A stretch of DNA of 64,000 bases, from contig NZ_AYOY01000001.1 in NCBI RefSeq assembly GCF_000508185.1, forward strand, positions 1 to 64,000, given 5' to 3'. The notes beneath the pieces are model-generated. The model was not told the origin of the DNA, made no database searches, and saw nothing but the letters and a program-made list of their open reading frames with translations. The position numbers and the translations under genes are program-made. The DNA is from Sphingobium sp. C100. Lineage in GTDB: Bacteria; Pseudomonadota; Alphaproteobacteria; Sphingomonadales; Sphingomonadaceae. Positions 35,899 to 44,013 of the stretch are shown one piece after another (within the stretch, counting starts at the first letter, position 1; each line of letters opens with the position of its first letter).

Positions 35899-36807
35899 TC
35901 ACACGGGCACAGCCGCTTGGCCCGCGAGCAAAGGTAGCTGAGCGCTTGCCCTTGCTATCTCATGGCTGAACTGGTCGGGTCCATGGAGCGGCACGAACGC
36001 GCCCCGGCCGTCGTCGATCTCGGGCCAACGGTTCAGTATCGCGGCCGCGGCATCCGGTTCGTTCACCAACAGCCCTTGCGTCAACAAGACCTTCGCGCTT
36101 TCGAAGCTGCCCGCGCCAGCGCACAGGATCGCCCCGTTAGGCGCGCCGTCTGCCGAGAGGGCGACGATGGCAGGCGCGACGAGCGCGGGATCAAGCTGCC
36201 GTAACTCATCGGCTCCATATAATCCTTCGGTCATCCGCGTTGCCGCTGACGGGGAGAGGCAATTGACGCGGATGCCATATTTCTCCCCTTCCAGGCGAAG
36301 CGTCTGCATTAGCCCCACCAGCGCCATCTTCGCGGCGGCATAATTGGCCTGTCCGAAATTGCCGAACAGGCCCGAGGAAGAAGTCGTGAAGACGATCCGC
36401 CCGTGGCGGCGTGCCCGCATGCCCTCCCAGACCGCCTTGGCGCAGTGGACCGACCCCATGAGGTGAACCTCGATCACCGCGCGAAAATCCTCCATCTCCA
36501 TCTTGGCAAAGCTGCGGTCGCGCAAAATGCCGGCATTGTTGACGAGGATTTCCAAACCACCCCAACGATGCTCAACATCGGTCACCATCGCCCGTACTGC
36601 GGCCAGATCAGTGATGTCGGTCCCATCCACGATCGCCTCGCCGCCGTTCGCGGCGATCTCCTGCGCCACCGCGCGGGCGCCGTCGCCAAGGTCATTCACC
36701 ACCACCCTTGCCCCATGCGCCGCCAGCGCCAGTGCGTGCGCGCGGCCAAGCCCGCCGCCTGCGCCGGTCACGATCGCGGTCCTGCCCGTGAGGTCGATCA
36801 TCGTCAT
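35899..36807 (-). CDS. SDR oxidoreductase, multifunctional-enzyme (hydroxyacyl-CoA dehydrogenase) type
   Basis: A 302-residue short-chain dehydrogenase. TGAGGGLGRAHAL is the cofactor motif, VVVNDLGD the NAD-type acidic end of strand 2, and NNAGILRDRSF and NYAAAK the catalytic YxxxK region. The D-L-G-D and NNAGILRD pattern is characteristic of the dehydrogenase domain of peroxisomal multifunctional enzyme 2 and of its bacterial homologues, which oxidise 3-hydroxyacyl-CoA or bulky alcohols. The start at 36807 (MTMIDLTG) follows GAGGACAGGG; ATG 36819 is possible. It is divergent from the LysR gene at 37000 and shares a promoter region containing a T-N11-A palindrome, so it is likely part of that regulon. 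Confidence 0.83.
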   Translation of the reverse strand: MTMIDLTGRTAIVTGAGGGLGRAHALALAAHGARVVVNDLGDGARAVAQEIAANGGEAIVDGTDITDLAAVRAMVTDVEHRWGGLEILVNNAGILRDRSFAKMEMEDFRAVIEVHLMGSVHCAKAVWEGMRARRHGRIVFTTSSSGLFGNFGQANYAAAKMALVGLMQTLRLEGEKYGIRVNCLSPSAATRMTEGLYGADELRQLDPALVAPAIVALSADGAPNGAILCAGAGSFESAKVLLTQGLLVNEPDAAAAILNRWPEIDDGRGAFVPLHGPDQFSHEIARASAQLPLLAGQAAVPV

Positions 36808-36883
36808 CCCTGTCCTCATCCTGCTGCATCATTGCCTGAAGGGGCTTACTCACGCAGAAGCTGAGCCGGAAATTGCTTCGCCC

Positions 36884-36896
36884 TATGTCGGGCATA
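36884..36896. promoter_or_regulatory. LysR-type box TATG-N5-CATA, SDR/lysR divergent promoter
   Basis: TATGTCGGGCATA is a perfect TATG/CATA inverted repeat with a 5-base spacer. It fits the T-N11-A consensus of LysR-type regulators. It lies between the divergent starts of the SDR (36807) and LysR (37000) genes. The same palindrome recurs at 42945-42957. Confidence 0.6.
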
Positions 36897-36999
36897 AGTT
36901 CAAAAGATGCGCAAAGGCTTGCAGGATTTGCCATGAGGGACGCAGAAAAGCCGCAGTTGCATCGACAACGGTCGGACGAGAGGATGGACTTGAGGCATA

Positions 37000-37926
37000 A
37001 TGGCTAATCTCAACCGCTTCGATTTCAATCTGCTGCTGGCGCTGGACACGCTCCTGTCCGAGCGCAGCGTCACGCGGGCGGCCGATCGGTTGTGCGTGAC
37101 CCAGCCGGCGCTTAGCGGTTCGCTGCAACGGTTGCGCCAGCATTTCGATGACCCGCTGCTGCTGCGCGTGGGGCGCGAGATGGAACTGACGCCCAAGGCG
37201 CGCGCGCTGATAGAGCCGGTCCGCACCGCCCTGCTGCATATCAACGCCGCTCTCGAAACGCAGGCGATCTTCGATCCTGGCACTTCGGAGCGGACTTTCC
37301 GCGTGGCGATGTCGGACTATTGCGTCCATATCTATCTGCCAAAGGTCGTGCGCATCCTCGCCGCCCGCGCGCCGCAGCTCAGGCTGATGATCGAGAATGT
37401 GTTTGGACCCAGCTTCTCAAGGCTGGAGGGCGGCGATATCGACATGGTTGTCACCCATGGCGACCGCAGCCTTTTTGGCCGCGAGGGACGCGATGTCGAC
37501 CTTCTGACCGCCGACCTGTTCGCCGACAGTTTCGTGTGCGTGGTCGCGCGCGATCATCCGATCGGGGAGAGCATGACGAAGGATGATTATCTGTCCTACC
37601 CGCACGCCCTCGCTTTCTTCGGCGCCAATGTGCGCACGGTCGAAGAGGCCGAGATCGAGCGGCGCGGCATCGTCATCAAGGAATTGCTGCACGTTCCGAC
37701 CTTTGCCGGTTTGCTCCAGATGCTGCCAGGCACCGAGTTGATCGCCACGGTGCAGTGCAAGCTAGCGGAGCAGTTGGCCGACTCCCAGAAGGTCCGCGTC
37801 CTGCGGCCGCCGATTAACCTCGGCACCCTGGAAGAGACGCTTATCTGGCACAATCGCAGCGATGATGATCCCGGCCATATCTGGCTGCGCGCGGTCATGA
37901 AAGAGGCCGCGGCGGAACTGGACTGA
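37000..37926 (+). CDS. LysR-type transcriptional regulator, NodD-like
   Basis: A 308-residue protein. The N-terminal winged helix begins FDFNLLLALDTLLSERSVTRAADRLCVTQPALSGSLQRLRQHFDDPLLLR, which is the NodD/LinR-like variant of the family. A co-inducer domain follows from about residue 90. Such regulators respond to aromatic or pathway metabolites and activate degradation operons. The gene lies at the left edge of the catabolic island, divergent from an SDR gene. Its stop faces the stop of the dioxygenase beta-subunit gene 28 bases away. The shared TATG-N5-CATA boxes make it the best candidate regulator of the island. Confidence 0.9.
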   Translation: MANLNRFDFNLLLALDTLLSERSVTRAADRLCVTQPALSGSLQRLRQHFDDPLLLRVGREMELTPKARALIEPVRTALLHINAALETQAIFDPGTSERTFRVAMSDYCVHIYLPKVVRILAARAPQLRLMIENVFGPSFSRLEGGDIDMVVTHGDRSLFGREGRDVDLLTADLFADSFVCVVARDHPIGESMTKDDYLSYPHALAFFGANVRTVEEAEIERRGIVIKELLHVPTFAGLLQMLPGTELIATVQCKLAEQLADSQKVRVLRPPINLGTLEETLIWHNRSDDDPGHIWLRAVMKEAAAELD

Positions 37927-37954
37927 ACCGGTCACGCCGCGGCCGTAGCCATCA

Positions 37955-38464
37955 TCAGAGGAAAACCGCCAGGTTCGGGGTCTGGAGGATCGTTTCAGCC
38001 AAGATGATCGTACGCCGGACCAGGCGGCATTCTCCGCTGGCTTCGATCCGGATACGATCGATCCGGCGTGCCGGAATCCATTCATAGGCCCGATCGAGTG
38101 CGCGCTGGCGATAGAGGGAAAGAGCGCTGTGGACACGAAAGATGCCGCCCCCTTCATCCTCCTCGACAAAAATCGACCCCACCGTCCGCACCGTACGCGA
38201 GGCGGGATCTTCCGCCCAGTTCTCACTCGTACCCATGCGTTCCAGGCGTTTGCGAATCATCGCCATATCTTCATGCATGCGGAAGGCGCCTTTGGGGAAC
38301 TGATCTTCCTGCTTCCGGGCGCTGATGCGCAAGGGAATCTCGTACAGTATCCCTTCGTCAAGCAGGTTGACCCAATCGTCGAGCCGGCCATTGTCCAAAA
38401 GCATCGCCTCGCGGCCCAGAAACTGGCGGATGGCATATTCTACAGCAGGTGTGATCGCGCTCAC
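37955..38464 (-). CDS. Aromatic-ring-hydroxylating dioxygenase, beta (small) subunit
   Basis: A 169-residue protein of the ring-hydroxylating dioxygenase beta family (NTF2-like fold): AIRQFLGREAMLLDNGRLDDWVNLLDEGILYEIPLR near the start and RVHSALSLYRQRALDRAYEWIPARRIDRIRI in the middle. It has no cofactor and shapes the alpha3-beta3 oxygenase. The start is GTG 38464, overlapping the alpha-subunit stop by 4 bases; it is preferred over a longer frame that only extends into the alpha gene. It is the last gene of the minus-strand operon. Confidence 0.87.
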   Translation of the reverse strand: MSAITPAVEYAIRQFLGREAMLLDNGRLDDWVNLLDEGILYEIPLRISARKQEDQFPKGAFRMHEDMAMIRKRLERMGTSENWAEDPASRTVRTVGSIFVEEDEGGGIFRVHSALSLYRQRALDRAYEWIPARRIDRIRIEASGECRLVRRTIILAETILQTPNLAVFL

Positions 38465-39828
38465 TGGCTCGTCTCCGCCATCTGGCTCAGCCAATGCTGG
38501 TAGAATGCGCGCTGGCTGGGTTCGCCCGGCCCCGGACGCCACGCTTCCCCAGGCCCTTCCCAACTTTCGTCCAGCTTTTGCTGACCCATGCCCTCCATGC
38601 CCATCTGCATGTTGAACGCGATGTTTTCCTTACGCGCCCAAACGCTGCGCGCCGCTTCGGGCGCGCCTTCCCATACAACCGTATCGTCCTGTTCGAAAAT
38701 ACCGGCCGAGCTGAAGCCGAACTGGCCCGCGGCATAGCTGTCTGAGGCTTGCTGCTCGTCCATGAAGTCCCACTTGAGCTGCCAGGACCATAGTTCCATC
38801 TCTCCTGGTCCTGTGGGCTGCCACTGGCGCCAAGAGGTATAGACCGCAGGCGGCTTGCCGGGCGAAGGCGGGCCAAAGAAGCGCAGGAAGCTAAGGTTCG
38901 GGAAGACCGTGCCGACGATCGGCGGATTCTTTTTCACCACATCCTGCAACAGCGGATCGAGGCGGTCGAGATCGAAATGCTGCTGGATGTCAGGCGGGTA
39001 ATACCAAACATGGCCATCGGGACCGAACATGCTGTCAAAGTCATGGCCAAGGAAGCTGTGGCCGCCGGGAATGACATAGTGCGTCGAAAAATTGTTCAGC
39101 ACGTCAAAGCCCTGTGCGAGCTCGATGGTCTGGACCGAGCCGTGCGCTACCCCGACATGATAGCCATCGCCCCCGAAATTTTCAGAACCCGTCTTCCAGT
39201 CGCCGCGCACCTTGTACCGATCAGGTGGCCCCATCGGGCTCATACCGGCAGGGTGCAGATCCATCAGCCCCCGCATGAACCAGGCAGCGCCACCCAGATA
39301 ATCCATGAGCGCTGGCGCATCCGGATCGAGTGAGGCGAAGATCATGCCAAGGAAGCTCTCGACATGCGGCGCTTTGAGCAGCCCCCAGTTCTTGGGATCG
39401 AGCGCCTTATAGGCCTTGCTCTTATCGGGCGCGCCGATCCAGTCCCCATTATTCCTGAAGACCCACCCATGATAAGGGCAGCGGAAATGGCTCTGGTTAC
39501 CGACATCGGTCTGGCACAGCCGGGTGCCGCGATGGCGGCAGAAATTGGCCAGGACATGAATATCGTTCTTCGTGTCGCGCGTCACGATCACGCTGTCGCG
39601 CCCTATCCGACGCTGCATGAAATCGCCTTTGTCAGGGATTTCGGACTCGAAGCCCAGGAATACCCAGCTTTTCGCGAAGATGCGCTCCATCTCCGCATCG
39701 AAGATGTCGGCATTGGCAAAGATGTTGACGGGCACCAGGCCCCGGTCCAGTTCACTGCGGGTGCGCGCCAGAATATCGTCGAGCCGCTCGCCGATACCAG
39801 AGCGCGATTGCGCTATGTGCATGACCAT
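38461..39828 (-). CDS. Rieske aromatic-ring-hydroxylating dioxygenase, alpha (large) subunit
   Basis: A 455-residue oxygenase subunit. The Rieske 2Fe-2S ligands are Cys97-x-His99 and Cys117-x2-His120 (FCRHRG and CPYHGW). The mononuclear iron site follows the N-x3-D-x2-H-x4-H pattern: N217, D221, H224 and H229 in ENFGGDGYHVGVAHG. This family adds both atoms of O2 to an aromatic ring to give a cis-dihydrodiol. The SDR gene 15 bases upstream and the extradiol dioxygenase gene in the same operon are the expected next enzymes. No ferredoxin or ferredoxin reductase gene is present in the window, so electrons must come from proteins encoded elsewhere. The ring substrate is not identifiable from the motifs. 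Confidence 0.92.
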   Translation of the reverse strand: MVMHIAQSRSGIGERLDDILARTRSELDRGLVPVNIFANADIFDAEMERIFAKSWVFLGFESEIPDKGDFMQRRIGRDSVIVTRDTKNDIHVLANFCRHRGTRLCQTDVGNQSHFRCPYHGWVFRNNGDWIGAPDKSKAYKALDPKNWGLLKAPHVESFLGMIFASLDPDAPALMDYLGGAAWFMRGLMDLHPAGMSPMGPPDRYKVRGDWKTGSENFGGDGYHVGVAHGSVQTIELAQGFDVLNNFSTHYVIPGGHSFLGHDFDSMFGPDGHVWYYPPDIQQHFDLDRLDPLLQDVVKKNPPIVGTVFPNLSFLRFFGPPSPGKPPAVYTSWRQWQPTGPGEMELWSWQLKWDFMDEQQASDSYAAGQFGFSSAGIFEQDDTVVWEGAPEAARSVWARKENIAFNMQMGMEGMGQQKLDESWEGPGEAWRPGPGEPSQRAFYQHWLSQMAETSQ

Positions 39829-39843
39829 GATCGCTTCCTTTCC

Positions 39844-40653
39844 TCAGCGAGCAGAAATGATAGGGCGATTGGCAAGGCCTTGGTCCGCCATGATAATCTC
39901 GCCCGTCAGAATGCGCTGCTTAGGATCGGCCAGCAACGCATAGGCCGGACCATATTCCGCGCCGGTCGGCAGGTGGTCGAGCAGCGTGACCTTGCGGATC
40001 ATCGACATGAAGCTGTCCTTGGGAATGTCGTTCTGGCTTTCGCCTGCAAGGCCAAGCGCTTCGGGCCCACGCAGGTCCGACCCGGCGATGCCGCAGGGGG
40101 AAACCGCATTCACCCGAATGTCAGGTGCAAATTCGAACGCCAGTTGCCGCACGACGCCCAGCACCGAATGCTTGGAGGCGGTGTAGAGCAGGCCGCCCCC
40201 GTCCGCGCAGTAGGAGGCGTTGGAGGAGGCTGTCAGGGTGATTGACCCGTTGCGCTTTGCCAATTCCTCGCGAAACACCACCGCCGATAGGATGTAGCCG
40301 AGCACGTTGATCCGCATCACTTCGTCGAAGGCGGCGGGGATTTTTTCCACCGGCAGGTCCGAAATCGGACGGTTGCCATCGAAGATGCCCTGCGCCCCGA
40401 CCAGGCAGTCGACCCCGCCGAACCTCGCGAGGATGGCATCACGAAACGCCTTCAGCGCGTCGATATCCCGCACATCGCCCTGCATGACCAGCGTGTCGTC
40501 GCCAAAGGCATGCTGAAGCGCCGCCACCTTTGCGGGCGCAATGTCGAGCAGCGCCAACGTCGCGCCCAATTCCTGGAAATGTTGCGCGAGGCCCAGGCCG
40601 AGGCCCGACCCGCTGCCGGTCAGCGCAACGACGGCGCCTGTCAGATCGGTCAT
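39844..40653 (-). CDS. SDR, cis-dihydrodiol dehydrogenase-like
   Basis: A 269-residue short-chain dehydrogenase: TGSGSGLG cofactor motif, LALLDIAPAK with the Asp expected for NAD, GAQGIFDGNRPI in place of NNAG, and YTASKHSVLGVVRQLAFEFAPDIRVNAVSP. The YxxSKHxxxG pattern and the weak NNAG motif are typical of BphB-type cis-dihydrodiol dehydrogenases. It probably rearomatises the product of the adjacent dioxygenase to a catechol. The start at 40653 (MTDLTGAV) follows GGGAGTAGGGAAG; upstream ATGs are less likely. Confidence 0.82.
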   Translation of the reverse strand: MTDLTGAVVALTGSGSGLGLGLAQHFQELGATLALLDIAPAKVAALQHAFGDDTLVMQGDVRDIDALKAFRDAILARFGGVDCLVGAQGIFDGNRPISDLPVEKIPAAFDEVMRINVLGYILSAVVFREELAKRNGSITLTASSNASYCADGGGLLYTASKHSVLGVVRQLAFEFAPDIRVNAVSPCGIAGSDLRGPEALGLAGESQNDIPKDSFMSMIRKVTLLDHLPTGAEYGPAYALLADPKQRILTGEIIMADQGLANRPIISAR

Positions 40654-40698
40654 TGTCTTCCCTACTCCCATTATATGTCTCACGCGACCGTCGCGCGA

Positions 40699-41856
40699 TC
40701 AGGTCATTTCGGCAAATCTGTCGCGGAGCCAGTCGGCGATATAGCTGCGGACAGGTTCCATGTTGTCGGCGCTGCAATGTTCGACACCGCCTTCGCGGGC
40801 GGTGAAAATCCTAAGATCGGCGCGCGGACTGCGCACAGCCTGCGCGTGAGAGCGATAGGCATATTCGACCGGAATCTGCCGGTCATTTTCGCCATGCACG
40901 ACCAGGAATGGCACGTCGATATGCTCGACCGCGCCGTTCAGGGTAATATGTTCCGACAGGGCCATGAAATCATCGAGATTATCCTGACCCCATACCCACA
41001 TGACATGCGCCCAATAGTGCGGCACGGGATTCTCGCCCTCGTTGCGACGCCGCCGTTGCTGGACCTGGCCCCATTCATGGTTGGCGCCCCACGCGACGCA
41101 TAATTTGAATCGTTTTTCGAACGCGGCGGCGCGCGGGGCATAATAGCCGCCGAGCGACCAGCCCATCATGCCGATCCTGTCCGGCGCGACATCGGTGCGC
41201 GTCTCCAGCCAATCGACCGCCTTGCCCGCCCAGATTTCCGTCTCCACGATCGCGGGCAGGCCGTTGCGCCGGAGCGCGCCGCCGACGCCCGGCTGGTCGA
41301 GGATGAGGCAGGATATGCCGCGCGCCCGCAACGCTGCGGGCACATCGACCAGAAACACCATCTCCTTCACGCTGTCGAGGCCGTTGCAGAAGATCATGCA
41401 GGGCGGCGTGGGATTGTCCTGCGTGGCCGCAGAACAGAAAAGCGCGGGAAAGCTGCTGCCGGCATAGGGGATATCGACCATCTCACAGGGTTCGCCGCTA
41501 CATTCTATATAGCGCGCGAAGGCCCCGAGCATGTCGGCATAGGCCTGCTGGCGCGGTGGATAGTCACTCGCCTGCATCCGTTCGGCCGTGATGAGATAGG
41601 CGCAGGCGCGACGATATTTGGCCGCGGCGCTTTCGACATGCCCCGCCCTATTGTCGTCCTCCGCCATGGCGTTGACCCCGGCCGCCATGGCGAGCCAGAT
41701 GTCGAAGAAGGCGGCGACGCCATCGTCGCCTGTCGTGGCGGCCTGAGCGGTCGCGCGATTGGCGGTATCGATCTCGCCGATCGCCCCGCCCATTTCGAGA
41801 GCGAGGTTGATGGACAGGTTCCAGACATAGTTGGTGGGAAAGGGCTCAAACATCAT
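40699..41856 (-). CDS. Alpha/beta hydrolase, FrsA/2,6-dihydroxypseudooxynicotine hydrolase-like
   Basis: A 385-residue protein: an alpha-helical N-terminal cap-like region of about 130 residues (NLALEMGGAIGEIDTANR..., YRRACAYLITAERMQ) followed by an alpha/beta-hydrolase core. The nucleophile elbow is GWSLGGYYA near residue 240, the acid is probably in HGENDRQIP, and the His in GVEHC. This architecture is that of the nicotine-pathway 2,6-dihydroxypseudooxynicotine hydrolase, which cleaves a C-C bond, rather than of BphD-type hydrolases. It overlaps the extradiol dioxygenase gene by 11 bases, so it is a strong candidate for hydrolysing the ring-fission product. That would be an unusual family for this step. 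Confidence 0.8.
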   Translation of the reverse strand: MMFEPFPTNYVWNLSINLALEMGGAIGEIDTANRATAQAATTGDDGVAAFFDIWLAMAAGVNAMAEDDNRAGHVESAAAKYRRACAYLITAERMQASDYPPRQQAYADMLGAFARYIECSGEPCEMVDIPYAGSSFPALFCSAATQDNPTPPCMIFCNGLDSVKEMVFLVDVPAALRARGISCLILDQPGVGGALRRNGLPAIVETEIWAGKAVDWLETRTDVAPDRIGMMGWSLGGYYAPRAAAFEKRFKLCVAWGANHEWGQVQQRRRRNEGENPVPHYWAHVMWVWGQDNLDDFMALSEHITLNGAVEHIDVPFLVVHGENDRQIPVEYAYRSHAQAVRSPRADLRIFTAREGGVEHCSADNMEPVRSYIADWLRDRFAEMT

Positions 41857-42829
41857 TGAGCCCTTCGTTCACCTGCGCCTCAGTCAGATATTTGAAGCTC
41901 CATTCCGGCTCCATCTCCAGGAAAGGCGGAACATTGTGGGTGAAATGACTATAGCCAAAAAGCGGCACATCGAATTCACGCGGCACCCAACTGTCGTCCA
42001 CATAGTCAGCGTCGGCGCCATATTCCGCCTCCCCGCCTGCGGGGCAGGGCAGATAATAGAATAAGGCGGAGTCAATGCGGTGCCGGCCAAGCCCGATGTC
42101 GGACGGCTGCCAGCCGCGGCGCACCATATAGTTGGCGCCGATCATCAGCTCATCGATATCTTCGACCCCGAAGTTGGCGTGGTCGAAACGTAGCTGGCCG
42201 TCGCAGCCTGGGAAATGGGCGTCGGCGTTGAGGAAGAGCAGGTTATGATGATTATTGCTGCCGCTCGCGCGCAGATAATGACCAAAGCCAGTCTGTACAT
42301 CGCTCAGCCGAAAGCCAAGGCGCACGCGCATGAAGCGTCCGGCCTCGATATAGTCGGGCAGGCGGAACACGACATGGTTGATCACCTTGGGTCGTGCACG
42401 GCGACGCCATTTGCGATGCGTGTTGAGGCGCCGCACCACGCCGGGCGCATTGACCGGGTCGGGGGCGTTGGCGAACTTGCGGGGCGTCCAGCGGACGAAC
42501 GAGAATGGCACACCGAACAATAGCGCGCGAAAGCCGCCGTCCACCGTTTCAAGCGCATGGTCGCGGCCCAGATTGTCGGCCAGCGCGCCGAGCGACGCAT
42601 CGTCATCGACGCCCCAGCAGACTTCATGCACCCCGTCGCCCACGATCTGCGCGGACGCAAGCGCCGGGTCGCCGGCGGGCAGGATTTCGACCTCCGATCC
42701 GTTGGCGAGCGTGAAGAGGCCCGGCGCACCGCCGCCTGCCGGATTCAGCCCGAAATCAGCGAAAAAGCGCTGCGCGGCGTCCATGTCGGACACCGAATAA
42801 CGCAGCCGCTTGATCCCGATGATTGCCAT
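41846..42829 (-). CDS. VOC-family extradiol ring-cleavage dioxygenase
   Basis: A 327-residue two-domain vicinal-oxygen-chelate protein. The C-terminal domain carries all the residues expected of a type I extradiol dioxygenase of the BphC kind: His152 (INHVVF), His194/195 (NNHHNLLFL, second-sphere acid-base), His217 (FDHANFGV) and Glu269 (EAEYGADADY). It should open a catechol next to its hydroxyl groups using Fe(II). It is the first gene of the five-gene minus-strand operon, and its promoter faces the BKACE gene. Length and motif spacing match known enzymes, so an inactive glyoxalase-like role is less likely. Confidence 0.85.
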   Translation of the reverse strand: MAIIGIKRLRYSVSDMDAAQRFFADFGLNPAGGGAPGLFTLANGSEVEILPAGDPALASAQIVGDGVHEVCWGVDDDASLGALADNLGRDHALETVDGGFRALLFGVPFSFVRWTPRKFANAPDPVNAPGVVRRLNTHRKWRRRARPKVINHVVFRLPDYIEAGRFMRVRLGFRLSDVQTGFGHYLRASGSNNHHNLLFLNADAHFPGCDGQLRFDHANFGVEDIDELMIGANYMVRRGWQPSDIGLGRHRIDSALFYYLPCPAGGEAEYGADADYVDDSWVPREFDVPLFGYSHFTHNVPPFLEMEPEWSFKYLTEAQVNEGLNDV

Positions 42830-42944
42830 TCTCCATCCCTCCCGTACCCGTCTCGGGCTACTCGAGGCTGCCCGTCAGACCGGTCATGCCCTGTTGAGAA
42901 CCGGGGTTAATATGCCTTGGCCGACCGCAAAAATCGTTTGTCGG

Positions 42945-42957
42945 TATGCGTGGCATA
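42945..42957. promoter_or_regulatory. LysR-type box TATG-N5-CATA, central divergent promoter
   Basis: TATGCGTGGCATA is a perfect TATG/CATA inverted repeat with a 5-base spacer, T-N11-A. It lies in the middle of the 254-base region between the divergent extradiol dioxygenase (start 42829) and BKACE (start 43084) genes. A further half-site, CCCTATG, is at 42976-42982. The same palindrome is upstream of the LysR gene at 36884-36896. Confidence 0.62.
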
Positions 42958-43083
42958 ATTGCTGCCTATCCGTGCCCTATGCCGATCAGGCCGGCTTATC
43001 GGTCCTATCGGGCAAAGTGATTTCCCGTGCGCCCGGTGATCTGGAAGCTTGGCTATCAAACAGACCAACGGAAGGGATGCCGG

Positions 43084-44013
43084 ATGCGCAAGGTGATCGT
43101 AACATGTGCGGTGACAGGCGGAATACACACGCCCTCCATGTCACCGCATCTGCCGGTGACGCCAGAAGAGATCGCCAGCTCAGCGATAGAGGCGGCCCGC
43201 GCCGGCGCCACGATCGTGCATCTCCATGCCCGTGACCCCGAAAGCGGAAGGCCCACGCAGGAACCGGATGTCTATAGCCGATTTCTTCCGGTGATCGCGG
43301 ACCGCTGCGACGCAATCATCAACATCACCACGGGCGGCTCACCGGTCCTGACCCTTGAAGAGCGGCTGGCGCCGGCGCTGAACTTCCAGCCCGAGATCGC
43401 CTCGCTCAACATGGGGTCGATGAACTTCGCCTTTTACGAGATGCTGCAGCGTTTCACCTGCTTTGATCATGCGTGGGAAGAGCCCTATGTACGCGGCAGC
43501 GACGACTATATCTTTCGCAACACGTTCCGAGACATAGCCTATATCCTGGAAAGCTGTTCGGCGCAGGGCACGAGATTTGAGGTCGAATGCTATGATATCG
43601 GGCATCTCTACTCGGCTGCCCATTTCGCCGATCGCGGCTTGTTGAAGCCCCCATTCTTCATTCAGTCGGTATTCGGAATACGCGGTGGCATAGGCGTTCA
43701 TCCCGAGGATGTAGCCATGATGCGCCGTACGGCGGATCGCCTGTTCGGCGAAGATTATGTCTGGTCGGTGCTAGGTGCCGGGCGGCACCAGATGCCGATC
43801 GCAACCATGTCGGCCGCAATGGGCGGCAATGTGCGTGTCGGCCTGGAGGATTCGCTCTGGGGCGAGCCTGGACGCCTGGCCAAGTCCAATGCCGAGCAGG
43901 TCGAGCGCATCATCACGGTCCTGCACGGCCTGTCGCTGGAAGTGGCGACGCCGCAGGATGCCCGTGCATTATTGCAGCTCAAAGGCGCATCGGAAACGAG
44001 GATCGCGGCATGA
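43084..44013 (+). CDS. BKACE-family beta-keto acid cleavage enzyme
   Basis: A 309-residue TIM-barrel protein of the beta-keto acid cleavage family, known from 3-keto-5-aminohexanoate cleavage enzyme. The zinc motif HLHARD gives His46 and His48. VTCAVTGG at the start and GGxGVHPEDV-like and AAMGGNVRVGLEDS segments are further signatures, the last containing the usual Arg and Glu of the CoA-binding region. The family condenses a beta-keto acid with acetyl-CoA, yielding acetoacetate and a new acyl-CoA. ATG 43084 follows GGAAGG. It overlaps the SMP-30 gene by 4 bases and is divergent from the ring-cleavage operon. It may act on a beta-keto acid released late in the pathway. Confidence 0.87.
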   Translation: MRKVIVTCAVTGGIHTPSMSPHLPVTPEEIASSAIEAARAGATIVHLHARDPESGRPTQEPDVYSRFLPVIADRCDAIINITTGGSPVLTLEERLAPALNFQPEIASLNMGSMNFAFYEMLQRFTCFDHAWEEPYVRGSDDYIFRNTFRDIAYILESCSAQGTRFEVECYDIGHLYSAAHFADRGLLKPPFFIQSVFGIRGGIGVHPEDVAMMRRTADRLFGEDYVWSVLGAGRHQMPIATMSAAMGGNVRVGLEDSLWGEPGRLAKSNAEQVERIITVLHGLSLEVATPQDARALLQLKGASETRIAA

